The notes under the pieces were generated by a model. It did no database searches, was not told where the DNA came from, and worked only from the letters and a program-made list of their open reading frames with translations. The translations under genes and the position numbers were made by a program. 64,000 nt of DNA from NCBI GenBank assembly GCA_949357655.1, contig CASHTG010000020.1:1-64000 (forward strand), read 5' to 3'. Shown here piece after piece: positions 36,260-48,721 of this stretch; the first letter of the stretch is position 1, and each line of letters begins with the position of its first letter. Origin of the DNA: Parascedosporium putredinis (lineage: Eukaryota; Ascomycota; Sordariomycetes; Microascales; Microascaceae).

Positions 36260-38622
36260 TTCGGTCCGGGTTCAAGATATCCGTCCGGTCTTTGAAGGGG
36301 AGATTGCAGCGCCGTTCGCTACATCAAGGCGTAGCGAGCCGTTGGCGCTGTGTGGCAACGACGAAAATCCAGAAGTGTGATGGTAGAGTCAATGGTGATC
36401 TGAGTCGGTGAATGCGAGAGTATCGACGTCCTGAAACCCAGTTTTGGCTTTGAATTATGGACCTGGGATGTGAACGAGTTGTCTTGATGAGAAAAAGCCT
36501 TGGGTGGATGTTGAGCCGAACGAGTTCTCCAAGGTGATGGATGGGAGGAGGAAAGTATCAAAAACCAAAGTGTCGCCGAGGACGAGGACGAGGGGAACAG
36601 CCGCCGCACATATGGATGTTCAATGCTCAATATTAAGATCGAGGAATGGGGGTCAGGGATGGTAGGGGCAGAATGGGGTAATAAGGGGAGATGTTCCTGG
36701 GCACTCTATCTTTGTGTCTCAGGAGTAATTCACTGTGCGACGATTGAGACTTGGCATTTGGTATGCATTGATCTCCGAGCAGCACAAACGATGTCCTTGA
36801 AGAATGAGAGAGGGTGTGCTCTTATCATACAGTATCAAAGGCATTGATTAGCATACCGTGAACGGATAAGAAAGAGCTACTGGCCTAGTTTCGGGATAAT
36901 ATTGAAGGAATATCCCCAGAGGGCCACCATTCAACCTCTCATTTCTACAGTGTAGAAAAACATACATATAGTATTAAAGGATGCAAAATCCCGATTTTAC
37001 TCGAGGCCTCTTCATCTTTTTCTTTAAGATCAAGAGGGGCAAAATCAAAGATCAAACCCTCTCATTAGTCCTTATTATGATCTAGCATCTTTCCAGGACA
37101 GATTCGTGGATTTCATCGTTGATCTAAATATCGAGTATCCTACTTACTAACCATGACAGTTAGCTAAACGCCACCAAATACAGAACCTAGCCTGGAGAGC
37201 GCCAATTTAAATATATAAATCGCAATTTGAGGACTGTATCCCCCAAATTGTTCACTCCCCGCCTTTCTCCCGGCAATTCGAAAAGCGTGTTCACTTTATC
37301 CCTTTGAGCCTAATTCAACCAGCAACATCGGCCATGAAGCGTAAGCCAATAAGCTAACAGGCCAAACCCCCTCCACCCCGCCCCCTCTCCCTCTTGAAGT
37401 ATATGAGGTGTCTGAAGCAGTCAAACCATGAGCCCGTTTGGGAATAGGCGTCTATTCTCCCTCAGTACTGCCTCAACTTGTAACAAAGAATCAAATTGTG
37501 TGAAGAAAATATTGATCATCATTCCCTCCAGAAGGGTTCTCAAGGGGTTCAAGAGACAAACATTAAATTCTAGCAAGGGCAAGTTGACCAAGGAACACGA
37601 AATAAAAGCCATCAACCTCAGGGCAAAGCTGCTCCCAATCTTGTTCCAAGCCCTGTCGGTTGCTAGCCCGGGCTCTCAATCAATTGTTACCATCAACGGT
37701 GCATACATCCATGGATGGATGTACCAATATTTACGGCAACATACCTGTGCCACGTTAAGTGTACGCGGAAGGCGACAGTATTTTACAGGGGCCGTCTTTC
37801 TCTACCTTTACCAACTTTTGGATATTGATACAAGCTTATCAAACATACCCATCAGCCCCAATCCCTCAAGATCACCGAGGTAGATGTGGGAAAACTGAGG
37901 CTTGAGGCCGATAACAGGGTTTATGCTTATCCAGCCCAAAATGCTCGGCCTAAGCTGAGATTAGCGTAAGACGGGGTCGACAATGACGTTCAGCCCTACG
38001 AGGTTGGCTCTGCCCAGGATATTCCTTAATTTTAGCCTCGAGGCGTCATTCTCGTCGCCTCCATCAAATGGACGGGCAAGTTACTCTATAGGAAGGCTTT
38101 ACTCCAAGGCTAGGAAAATGAGCCGATACTTGTGAAAGTAAAGGCTCTTGCACCTTTGATAATTGATGTAGGTTGTTGCCTCATCTTACATGGAGCAGGC
38201 CACTGCTGAGGCATCTTTATTTCAATATATTAACCACGATCTATCATTCCGACTGTTTCACCACTCGAACGGGGTTGCCTGCTCACCGCTAGAGCTCTAA
38301 GGCGAGATGGGATCTTGAACCGACGCCAGCGAAGTCAAGGGGACTATTCCTTGAAGGTAGCGGGTGCGTAGTGCACCGATCCGTCATCCGGCGGCGCAGC
38401 TATCTCTGGCTCACCCTGACTCTAGGGCAAATTCTAGTTTAAAATCACTTGGTAGGATTTACCTCGCTCGATGGTCAATCTTCTATCGAAGTCTCCAATG
38501 AGTCTCTTTTATTCGAGTTGGACTCCTATAAGTGACTGACAGACTCCTAGTATTGATCAAGCGTTCCCACTCGTTCACCTGTGCTACAGTTATCGTCTCA
38601 GACTACCTTCACCATATATACG
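36260..38622. other. Gene-poor region upstream of the BCS1-like locus
   Basis: About 2.36 kb. The first part should hold the promoter of the DUF7820 gene. The longest ORF is 37428-37883 on the + strand (151 codons); it is basic, has no recognised domain and no clear splice context, so I leave it uncalled. Around 37705-37722 there is a near-palindrome built from ATCCATGGAT. Confidence 0.4.
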
Positions 38623-40108
38623 ATGTCATCTCCCCTTGTGCATGCAGCAACCGCCCATCGGCATGCGGCTGAGCAACAGACTACTTTTACACATCTCACA
38701 TTATTAGATATCTTTTTCCCGGTCTTTCAGGGGCAATAGATTCGCGTTGATGAGATATATAATGTTGTGATGGCATGGGTAGCGGAATAGATATTTTTAC
38801 TTCTTCGCGTCGCTTTGTGGTTAATACGGTCCTCACGTCGCGAAGCTGGTATCTGTGGAGACTGCATGGTGATGGTTAGATGATAAATCTGATGAGGAGG
38901 AAATTTCCCTTGCAAGGCAGAAAATGTCACTTTCATACATCACTTCGTTTCGAACACATAGATATGTTCTGGTTTCGCGGAACGCTTTTTCTTTTCAGCG
39001 ACCAGAACAACCTAACTAGGCGCATCTAGTACCTGCTAGTGAGGTGAGTGAACCCTAGACATGCTCCGCCTAGAGTTAGGACCATCGGGAGGACAGTGCT
39101 AGCTTCATTGACGTCTGCAATTAGAAAGAGGAAATCTGTATCGCAAGTTTTTGTAGGGACTCCCTGGATTCTTAAAGGGCTCCTCGTGGAAGCCAAGATT
39201 ATACATACAAAAGGACGTCGGAAAACCCTTATTCACTGAGGGGCATTCAAGGGGCTATCCACAGAACTGAGCTGGGAACGGAACATGGCTCATGATACTC
39301 GGCCCAACGATATAGTTATTTTCAGTTCGAAAGTTAAAAGCAAACTGCTCGATGGTGTTGCTGATTATCTGAACCCTGCAACTCGCTGGTGGTATCAAAA
39401 TAGAGGAATCCCTTATGGCCGCGGATCCCCTCACCGCCCCTCCCGAAGAACAGGCAAGAGTTCCCTAAGTCTTGCTGTAGCTAGCCATTTCAATCTACGG
39501 ATCTACATTGCTCTCAAAGCATGTGGAACTTTCTTGTGTTCGTTAACCTAGTTGAATTGATGTCCTCAAGCAAGACAGCGCATCTCCGGGGCAGTTCCGC
39601 AAGAGCGTTGATAGGTTCTCCTCGCTCGACAGAGCCGAACTCAAACTAATCGTCAGGCACAATCACAAATAGCGACGCGGTGCCATACCATATATCACCG
39701 GCGAAAGCAAATAGCACCTCAAGCATTATGCCCGGGTGTCTGCCTCTCTCTGGCCTATTTAACATCCTAGACGGCATCGCCTCCCAAGAAGGCCACATTT
39801 TGATAATGACTACAAACCACAACGAGAAGCTGACGCCTTGATCCCAAAACTTCGAATAAAGTAGGTGTGCTAGCGGAAGATTTTGCAAAGGCTATACTAG
39901 AGCATGAGTTAAGCCCCGCTGAAATCCAGGGTTACTATGTTGTTCAAGCACAAGAGAACATTGTCCCAAAGACGCAGCCCAGGACATTGATGAATGGTTG
40001 GTGGAGATGCGGGAAGCCAGGTGGTCGAAAATGAAGAAAAACTTTCAGGGTCTTCTCCCCACGGACGCGACAACGACCTCCGATGGCGGAACCAGGGAAG
40101 CGGAGTAA
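38623..40108 (+). pseudogene. Decayed BCS1-like AAA-ATPase
   Basis: Remains of a fungal BCS1-family gene (AAA-ATPases related to the mitochondrial Bcs1 chaperone). Recognisable pieces in order: MSSPLVHAATAHRHAAEQQT with LLDIFFPVF, DEIYNVVMAWVAE, RRFVVNTVLTSRSWYLWRLH, MFWFRGTLFLFSDQNN, TPWILKGLLVEAKI, KSKLLDGVADYLNPATRWWY followed by QNRGIPYGRG, TGKSSLSLAVASHFNLRIYI, SLSGLFNILDGIASQEGHIL, MTTNHNEKL, and HCPKDAAQDIDEWLVEMREA. The membrane segment after LDIFFPVF, the Walker B stretch and the RPGRVD-type region are absent. The Walker A glycines are scrambled. Several breaks are substitutions: TAG after VAE and a TGA where RG is expected near 39238. That differs from the single-base run shifts in neighbouring genes. 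Confidence 0.75.
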
Positions 40109-42171
40109 GGTCCATGGATGACTCGCAACTGGAAGCCAATATTAAATTCAAATCCAATCTAGTACCACAACTCATGTTGCTTGTACGACATTGACCACCC
40201 GCTTCGGTTCATAGTCAGTCAACTCCGAAGCCGGGATTGATAAGAAGAACAAAGACATCCGAATCCGACACTAACGAACAACCTCCTTTCCCAACCCCAC
40301 TCAGGACAATATGTATTATGCCGGATCGCCCTCAGTCAAGGGAACCTATAGAGAGTGAAGCGAGGCTGACACAGGAGCGCAGTACTACAGACCTGGCTCG
40401 TCACCACATCTCGGCCTCGACTATATGTGGAATTTTGAGAGATGGAAACAGACTCTCTGAGATATGGCCTGTGTCTAGATGTAAAGGACCTGTATTTCAA
40501 GAGATCCGGTCCCTTAGGTGTATTATGATTTAAAAAGTGGTGAGCCTAGGAATCAATATATGTCTAAGCAACGCCCTGAGGTAAGCCCCGCTCTCAAATC
40601 TCTCTAGCTTGATGGGGGAAGCTTGAAAATAAAGATTTCCCCCAAACATACAATGGATGTACGCCTTTTTCCAAATTTTCGTCTCTGCTCTTGCTCCCGG
40701 GACGGGACGGGGATGAGATGAGAGACCACCCAACGCTGAACTTTGGGTTTCAACGCCCCTTGCCTCTGTGAAGGAGGAACCCCCGGTGACGTGTAGAATA
40801 CTATCTAATTAGTGTGGAAAGTTGGCGTTTTACGATAGATCCATCGATATAATCTTCTTGCTTGACTTAGGTCTCATGGGCTGTCTCTGGGGCCGGGTCG
40901 AATCATCCATGCATCAATTGATGTAGCATGTATGATACCGGGTACCTAGGTAATAGACTCGCGCTTCTCCTTTTCTTTCAAATCTCCTTCTGTATCTAAA
41001 CCCAAGTCCTTTCCCCTTCCTTCTATTATTTTTATCATTTTTTTTATAAAATAAAAATTGAATCCCTCTCCCCACCGGTTTCCCCCTTTGCCCTTACCTT
41101 TGGGGAAGAAAAATCGCGTCTAGGATTATTGATTGTAGAAGGCGTCGGGCTGCCTTTGGGCGAATATGATGCGATAGCCAGTTTCAAGGTTGGCTTCCGA
41201 CGCACTTTGCGGAGCGGGCTCCTCCAGCATTGGACGGTCTATGTTGACATACTTGAGGTTGATGGCGGATGGTATCTGTGCATTGATGGGTTGTCAAATT
41301 CGCCGAGCATTTTCTTCCACATGGTGGGGTTAAGAATATCGATGCCTGGCCCTTCCAACCCTCCCCCACACGAGTTTAGCTCTCTATTACCCTTGTTAAA
41401 CAAGTATCCTCGGGTACCTTTGCCTTTCAGGCACTCTCCGCTCCGGAGAGAAGAGGTTCAATTCGTTAGTAACTTGTACCATCAGAAGTGATGGATCCAT
41501 AGATCCATCAGATGTCTGAAAACGCCAGGGTTTTAAGATGCCGAAACCCTTTGATTCTATGATCAGCTCAGGGCGTAGCCCACCAATTATCTCCTCCGAT
41601 GACCGGTATTTTGTTAGAGTCTTAGTCGAAAGCGACTGGGAACACCTGTCTATTCTATCAATATTCCTAAGAGAAAATTGATTGCTGGACATAGTCCCTG
41701 GCTTGAGAAAATGGTTGGTGTGAGCGGGGAGGGGCGGCCCAGAAAGGGGCAAAGGTACCTACTTGACTTGTTGAATGAAATTTACCCCTCCATGCTGTCA
41801 ATTGCAATGCCACAAGGGTTTTTCTCCTGCCATGGCTTCCATTGCACTAACTACTTCGTACCTATGCCGTCGAGAAAGGAGTCCTTGAGAGCAACGGGAG
41901 GGACGAGGTACCTTGCACATGTATAACTTGATCTCAGGGTCTTGTTGATAATAGCGTAGAAAGGACCTGAGTACCTTTTAATTTCATATAGAGGAAAAAA
42001 ACCATCTCATCTACTCAAGAAAACGGCGGTGAAATTCCTCTCATAAAGCCAAGAGGCTCCTTATCAATTTGCCCAGTCTCCCTCGAGTTCTCGCACCCGT
42101 TCCAACCACTCTATTTCTTTTATCGACTCGCTTCCTACCTCATCGCACTCGCCGCCTTCCTCTCTGCCACT
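40109..42171. promoter_or_regulatory. Upstream region of ERG13
   Basis: About 2.06 kb with no recognised gene. A T-rich then A-rich stretch lies near 41025-41060. The word GGTACCT or its GTACCT core recurs near 40943, 41414, 41753, 41907 and 41973. The last 120 bp before the ERG13 start are pyrimidine-rich, typical of a fungal leader. Confidence 0.4.
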
Positions 42172-43839
42172 ATGACCCCGCGCCCGGAAAACGTTGGCAT
42201 CAAGGCCATTGAGATCTATTTCCCTAGCCAGGTGGGTGGTACCCCTCCCGATATCGCCATTTTGACCGACGCCTTTGGATTTGCCAACATTCCCAACCTA
42301 ACAACTAATTGGCCTTCCCACACTTAGTATGTTGAGCAAAGCGAGCTTGAGAGCTTTGATGGCGTCAGCGCCGGAAAGTATACCATTGGTCTTGGTCAGA
42401 CTCGGATGAGCTTCTGTGATGATCGAGAAGGTTCGTATCTCTGCGGGCTAAGCTTCACTTACAAACGCCCACAATCAAAGTGGCCCACTAACAGCTAGAG
42501 TGGGCTTCCGTTAGATATCTATTCCTTTTCCTTGACCGTCGTATCCAACCTGCTCAAGAAGAATAACATCGACACCAACTCTATTGGCCGTCTTGAAGTA
42601 GGCACAGAAACTCTCCTAGACAAATCCAAGTCTGTGAAGACTGTGCTCATGCAGCTCTTTGGTGAAAACACGAATATCGAGGGTGTCGATACTGTGAACG
42701 CGTGCTACGGAGGCACCAACGCCTTTTTAATGCCGTAAACTGGGTCGAATCATCGGCTTGGGATGGCCGCGATGCTATTGTCGTCGCTGCGGATATTGCC
42801 CTCTACGCCAAAGGCAACGCCCGTCCTACTGGTGGAGCAGGTGCCGTTGCTCTGCTCATTGGACCAAACGCACCCATCGTTGCCGAACCTGGTTTGCGAG
42901 GAACATATATGCAGCATGCCTACGATTTCTACAAGCCGGATCTCACTTCCGAATACCCCTATGTCGATGGCCACTTCTCCCTCACCTGCTATACGAGAGC
43001 TTTGGATGCAGCCTATCGCGCTTACTGTGCACGTGAGGCTTCTCAGTCGGTGAATGGCTCTAATGGGAGTGCCAACGATTTTGGGGACCTGAAAACTCCA
43101 CTGGACCGTTTTGACTACCTCACTTTCCACGCCCCCACTTGCAAGTTGGTCCAGAAGTCATACGGCAGGCTGCTCTACCACGACTACTTGGCCAATGTGG
43201 ATCACACGGCATTCGCCGAGGTGCCTAAAGAGCTGCGTGAAATGGATTACGAAAAGTCGCTAACCGATAAGGTTGTCGAGAAGACCTTTATGAACCTTTC
43301 TAAGAAGAGATTCCAAGACCGGGTATCTCCTGGGACCCAAGTGGCCACGCTCTGCGGCAATATGTACTGCGCAAGTGTTTGGGGAGGCCTGGCTAGCTTG
43401 GTCTCGCACGTCGATAGCGCTGCTCTTGAAGGGAAGCGCATTGGCCTTTTAGCTATGGCTCCGGCTTGGCTGCTAGTTTTATGTCCTTCAAGGTCAATGG
43501 CAGCGTCTCAGATATTGCGGAGAAACTCGATATCCCCGCAAGGTTGACGGCAAGACGGGCGGTCCCCCGGAAACCTATGACTCTGTAAGTGCAAATATTG
43601 CATCTGGCTTAGTGTGAACTGGCACCTTACCCGTGACCATAACACTCCCGTCATTCCTTGCGTTCTTGTTTAAGTTGCTAATGGTATATCGCCGGCGAGT
43701 AGATGTGCGATCTTCGAAAAAGGCTCATCTCCAGAAGGACTACAAGCCCCAGGGCGACGCATCGACCATCACGAGTGGGACTTATTATCTGGAGAATGTT
43801 GATGATATGTTTAAGCGAACCTACTCTGTTCAAACGTAG
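42172..43839 (+). CDS. ERG13: Hydroxymethylglutaryl-CoA synthase
   Basis: Condenses acetyl-CoA and acetoacetyl-CoA to HMG-CoA, the entry to mevalonate and ergosterol. The start is MTPRPENVGIKAIEIYFPSQ. Motifs include YTIGLGQTRMSFCDDRE, the active-site region GVDTVNACYGGTNALFNAVN (catalytic Cys), GAGAVALLIGPNAPI, DYLTFHAPTCKLVQKSYGRL (with the catalytic His) and the end ITSGTYYLENVDDMFKRTYS. Exons: 42172-42231, 42328-42430, 42515-43584 and 43703-43839, with introns of 96, 84 and 118 nt. Four bases appear lost in runs: T at 42724-42728, T at 43447-43450, C at 43564-43568 and A at 43717-43721. Restoring them gives 1374 nt, 457 aa, the normal length. It is convergent with the DHCR24-like gene. 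Confidence 0.97.
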
Positions 43840-44260
43840 GAGGTGCTTCGAGAACTTCAGCCGCCGGCTAGAGCTGCACTTTTTCCATCAAACAGGGGAT
43901 TGCCGTCCCACGGGGCAGCCTCTGCCGGTGTATTCTCAAAATAGACTGACTGCCTTGTTGGATGCTATTTTTAGTGCTGTTCAATCTGAGAGCTAAATGG
44001 GGCGGGGGATGCATTTTGACCAACAATAGACGACTATTTGCGTACCCCGAATGTTATTATTTCAAGGAATTTGTGTTCCGGGCTGGTGGTAAACCTAATA
44101 ATCGGAGATAAATACTACATAGATGTAGCATAAATAGGTGCAAAGGAGCTTATAGTGGTGTTGTCTATCTGGACTTATTTGATATTTGATGCTCTGTATG
44201 TTACCGCCCTTGCAGTAGGAAATGATATGTACATTCATCACGGGTTCAAACATGTTCTCA
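43840..44260. other. Convergent intergenic region, ERG13 / DHCR24-like
   Basis: About 420 bp between facing 3' ends, fairly AT-rich near 44090-44200. No gene recognised. Confidence 0.45.
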
Positions 44261-45770
44261 CTATGCCCTGTCCTTCCATTTCGCATTTCTGTGCAGGAGA
44301 TAATCCTTGCTTTTGATGCTTTGTCTGATTCCCCACATGCCACCAACAGGCCACCAAGTCTTTAAAGACTGACTCCAGTGTGGTTTGTCCCGTACTCTAG
44401 ACCTTACATCGACATTGACCTTGTCGTAGACTGTCGGTAGCGAGGTCGCGTGGTATTTATTCCTCAAGGAATCATACCATTCGCGCCCATAAAGTTTCCA
44501 AAAATCACCCTCGCCGTAGTACGCGTGAGCATATAACCACTTTCTTCCACCCAAAGTACATAGACAGGTTTCTAGTTCACGATTCTTCGCGGCGAACTTG
44601 TCAGGATCCGAAGGGCCCCAACCCCAAACGCCAATATTAAGGGCATCTGGGTCTTCTTCCTTCAACGCGAATCTTGATGGTGTTGTCGTTAGGGGATGGA
44701 ATGTCGGTCCCGTTGGGCGCTTCAGCGGGCAGAGCCAAAGTGGCCAGATGTCAAGATTTTTGCTGTGTAGTCGATAAATTGAGCAGCGGTTGAGTAAGGA
44801 AGGGCAAGGTCCTGAACAACAAACCGCGCGGACTCTCCGCTTCCATGGAGCGCGCGATATAGCATCCGGGTATGGAGAAAGTCATCCAAAAACCAACGCA
44901 TGAAACGATTAAAGGGAAAGATCTTGAAGTAGTCGAATCCGGCTCGGCCAACCCAGAATCCACCGCGATCGTAGCGAAATAGATACTCTGCCAATGGAAT
45001 GTAATCGACGATAGCAGCTGTAGAGGCATCGCGGGTCTTCTCTGCGACGTGAAGGTAATACCAGGGGTCCCATGCGCCACTGAACGTTTGCGCGGGCTGT
45101 GTAGCTGGCTTCTCATTTGTCATAGTGCCTGTAACAACGACACCATGATCTTTTGAGAAAAGAATACCATCCACATAATCATTTTCGGGATTCTGGGTCT
45201 GTTCCCTAACCATCCTTATAGCCTCGTCCACATTCTGGGTTCGTCGATATGTTGTCTTGACGTATGATTTAGCCTCTTTGAGTCTGAGTTCAAGTAGGGT
45301 TGTCACGCCTAGGGTACCGACAGCGCCGGCAGCACCGTGGAATAGATCGCCCTTGTCATTACGACTCGCCCTGACGATTTCACCGTTAGCAAGCACCATC
45401 TCAACCTCATTGACGGTATCATCAAAGAAGCCGTGTTTGAAGGAGCTACTTTCTCCAGCTGTCCCTGCAAAGCCGCCCCCAGCAGTGATACCGGGAAATT
45501 CCATGACGACCGGGGGTATGAGGCCTTTTGAGAGGGTGGCCTCAACGAGACGATCCATCGGCACGTTTGGTTCGACGAGAGCGGTAAGCTTGGATCTGTT
45601 TACGTCAAGGACATTGTTGAGGAGCTAATATCAACGGTTGCTACGCGATCACGTTGAAATGGCCGCGTGCTGTTTGTAGAGCCATGATTGATTCGATATG
45701 GCGTCTTGTGCAGGAAGAACTGTTTGATGATGGTCGAAATTTGAGCCACAGTTCGTGAGTGACGCTCCAT
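44261..45770 (-). CDS. DHCR24-like FAD-linked oxidoreductase
   Basis: Member of the FAD-binding PCMH superfamily closest to Delta(24)-sterol reductases (DHCR24/DIMINUTO). The FAD domain shows LTALVEPNVPMDRLVEATLS, VMEFPGITAGGGFAGTAGES, SSFKHGFFDDTVNEVEMVLA and FHGAAGAVGTLGVTTLLELR. Later parts include WFLDDFLHTRMLYRALH, LDIWPLWLCPLKRP, DALNIGVWGWGP, GRKWLYAHAYYGEGDFWKLY and KVNVDVRSR. There is no intron. One base is missing near 45620 (ISS to LNNVLDVNRSK) and one in the T-run at 44757-44761 (DYTAK to NLDIWPLWL). Restoring both gives 1512 nt, 503 aa, normal. Fungal sterol side chains normally use Erg4/Erg5, so the substrate is uncertain. The ATG at 45770 is the most likely start. Confidence 0.88.
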
Positions 45771-46414
45771 TGGTTCTTCAATACAATACACAAGGAGACG
45801 TGTCCAGTCTGCCGCTCTCGATCTCACTGGCGCCGGTGCGGCCTCATGAGGTATTGAGGTATTGCACGACTTGTTCGTGAAGAAAAGCAGAGGTGGTGAC
45901 TTTGTTGCCGATTTGGGATTTCGGGTGATGTTTGGGTTTCGGCTGACATGTGGACATGTGGAAATTACATTCATTCCTTTTCTTCCCTCTTTCTTCTTTT
46001 TCCTGATTTTTTTCTTTTCTCTTTTTCCCCTTTTACTCCCGCAAAGCCTCACGAGTGCCACACTGCCAAGTCCAACGTTCCGTTCTGGATGGTCAATGGG
46101 GCAAATGTGGGGGCTTAAATATTACTTCGTAAACAAAATTGAACATTTTTAAAGCTTCAATCTCAAATTATTGTGTTGTTCTTGAAATTTGAATGCCTGC
46201 TGAGGCAGGCGGTGGAAACCCGAACGCTATAAATCAGGACATCCGTGGAGTAGCAGTCCCGTTAATTGATCTTGTTACGGGAACATCATGATTCTTGTCG
46301 AATGGCTATAAGCCGCGAATTTGTATCGGGAGAACATGACAGGATTACCAAGCTACTGGTTAAAGAATTTGAATCTAAATAACCCATACGTCAATCGCAC
46401 CCCTGACCGACCGA
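45771..46414. promoter_or_regulatory. Upstream region of the DHCR24-like gene
   Basis: About 640 bp containing a strong pyrimidine tract (T/C-rich, about 45975-46040 on the + strand) and the 3' end of the alpha/beta hydrolase gene. No coding feature recognised. Confidence 0.4.
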
Positions 46415-47913
46415 TTATAGCCTAGATGCTAGTGAAGTGAGCCGGGACCTAATTTGTGCTTGGACTCGCTCTCGAACCATATCCTCTGTTAGGTGATCGG
46501 CTGCTAGGTCCAATTCTACTTCCTGTAAAGTCTTGGCCTTGATCGTGATGGCCTTGGAGTTTATGCTCGATGGATCCCTTACAACGCTGTTAATAAAATC
46601 GGCCCACCCGTCAAAACACCGCTTAGCGGCCGGTAGGTTTGTTAGTATCATGGCGAAGCAATGTGGCATGGCTTCATATTCCTCAAATACAACCTTGATG
46701 CCATCCTGTTTTAGTTTTAGAGCGAGGAACTTGTCCTCGTCGGCTAGTAGCTCCCACCCTGTACACATGAATATCGGTGGCGCGCCAGCCCAGTCATTCG
46801 CCATAACAAGAGTGACGAGGGGTGGTTGAGGAATCCATCGTCGGCATAGAGGTTCGCTCTGGGAGGATTGGCAGGCCAGGCCTCACAAGGAAGGTGGTTT
46901 TCGAAACTTTTGGCTGTCACGCTGGGAAGATAGTCAAATTCCGCATTCCTCTCCCAGGAAAGGGAGCTAAGCGTGAGATCCACCCAAGGTGAGTTGAGAG
47001 CCACACCAGCCGGCAGGGGAAGGTCACGCTCCTCCCCGAACCACGCGATTTTGATGTTTTGTCGCCGAATTTCTAGCACCGCCTGTAATAAGGCAAGCGC
47101 AAGGTTTCCCCGGCGCTGCAATGATAGGACATATGAGAAGGACGAAAAAGTAGGAGAGTCGAAAGATTGTTTTTCCTCAAAACAAACTTACCTATCGCCA
47201 GCAAAGACAATATGCTCGGATTTCACCGGTTCGTGATACGCGTCGGGTGATGGATAGAGAAGGGTGAGGTAGGAGACGAGAGCATCGAGAAGGGCGGAGG
47301 GGAAGGGATTTTGCGGCGCGAGGCGGTATCGGACTGAGTAGCATCTCCCGCCAGTGAGCTTAGCAAGCTTTTTAGTTGTTGGGCGATGGGAAGCTGGATC
47401 AAGGAGATAGTAAGCTCCCCCATGGAAGTAGAGAATCGTAGTCGGGCTTGAGCACTCCTTTAATAATTCGGCATACTTGTCCTTCTCTGATATTAGCGGC
47501 AAAGTAGAATTCGGGTGCGCATCTGCTCGATATCCGGTCCACTCGGATTCCACAGGTAAGATATCTAGACTTCTACTCGGTATCGCTATATCGGTCGTCG
47601 GTTTGAGATGATGAATGGCCGCCAGCAGCGCGTCCTTGACTCCAGTTTCTGGGGGCGGGGGTGCAGCGTAGTTGCTGACCCATATCCTTCCCTTAATTCC
47701 TGGATCTCTCAAGGTGAGCTTCTGCGTCTCGGATATACTTGTTGGGCGGTCTGGAGCAATGAACGATCGGAGGAGAGAAACTGTGATGGCGCTCCGGAGA
47801 TCGAGATATTTAGCCGACTCAGACCTCCGAAGTATATGCAAGATAGCTACTCGGAGGATAAGAGGAAGTTTAGGGAGAAGTGTTAGCAGTAGCTGGACAC
47901 GTTGATTCTCCAT
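46415..47913 (-). CDS. Alpha/beta hydrolase (HSL-type, abhydrolase_3)
   Basis: Esterase/deacetylase-like enzyme of the hormone-sensitive-lipase group. The oxyanion-hole motif is TILYFHGGAYYLLDP. The nucleophile elbow GDSAGGNLALALL is split by the intron after GD. The acid lies in CTGWELLADEDK and the histidine in YEAMPHCFAMI, completing a Ser-Asp-His triad. The N-terminus is hydrophobic (LLLTLLPKLPLILRVAILHI), perhaps a membrane anchor. Exons: 47192-47913 and 46415-47115, with an intron of 76 nt. One base is missing in the C-run at 47108-47111 (SAG to GNLALAL) and one in the G-run at 46819-46822 (FLNHP to LVTLVMANDW). Restoring both gives 1425 nt, 474 aa. The natural substrate is not evident. 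Confidence 0.9.
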
Positions 47914-48721
47914 CTTGCAAGCGCCAGAGCAAAACCAGCTTGAAGACCAAAGAACTTCACGGGATCAAGATGAAAGATAGTAATTGAAAAATAAACTGCG
48001 TTCAACGGTTGGTCTTTCGGAGAGTACGGCGTTCTCTCGTCGGTCTGCTCCGCCAGCAGATTGAGACTTATTATATAGAGATATATATAAAAAGACTTGA
48101 GCTCGGTTCATGGCAATCATGAGAATCCCGACCATCTCCACCAATTGTCAATGTTTTTCCGAGCTAGTGGCATGTGGGTCTAAAGCCATGGACTCAACGA
48201 ATTGGGAAATACTTGCGGAGGTGGGGGCTCGCGTGGACGGAGGCTCCATATTTTTGCAGCGGCGGAGGCTCGTGGTGTCAGAGCCGAGGTATGAAGGGTT
48301 CAACAACGCCCAAGTTTTCAGGTTGACGTTTTAGGTCAAAACTGCGTCCAGACATCATCGCTACTTTGCTCTCTCTTTCCCTCTCTCGCCCCCTATTTGA
48401 TTCTAGGGCGAGAACCCCTAGGTTAGGACCGCCCGTATTGGGCGCGCATTGCGAATTAGGGAAAACGACAAAAATGAGTCCAGTCCCCTATTCTCACACA
48501 TTATAAGTGCCTAGTTGTCTTGTTTAAGTCCAAATGTAAATTTCTATACCACAAGCAAGTCACTAAGCGGTGGTGCTCTAATCATACATCTATTGGCTCG
48601 GCCCCCAAGTAGAAATCAGATGCCTCCAGGAGTCTAGCACAAGGAAGCTGGCCTGGCGAAGACCAGATTCGGAGAATAAAAGTTTTGTTGACAAAGATGT
48701 TTCCACGCAGCCGGAGAAGCT
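47914..48721. other. Intergenic region, alpha/beta hydrolase to PEX14
   Basis: About 808 bp holding the hydrolase promoter and the PEX14 3' end. A dinucleotide AT/GA-rich stretch lies near 48070-48095. No gene recognised. Confidence 0.4.

Noticed and set aside
46018..46152. Plus-strand ORF over the T/C-rich tract (start near 45862)
   Set aside because: The Phe/Leu-rich translation comes from a promoter pyrimidine tract upstream of the DHCR24-like gene.
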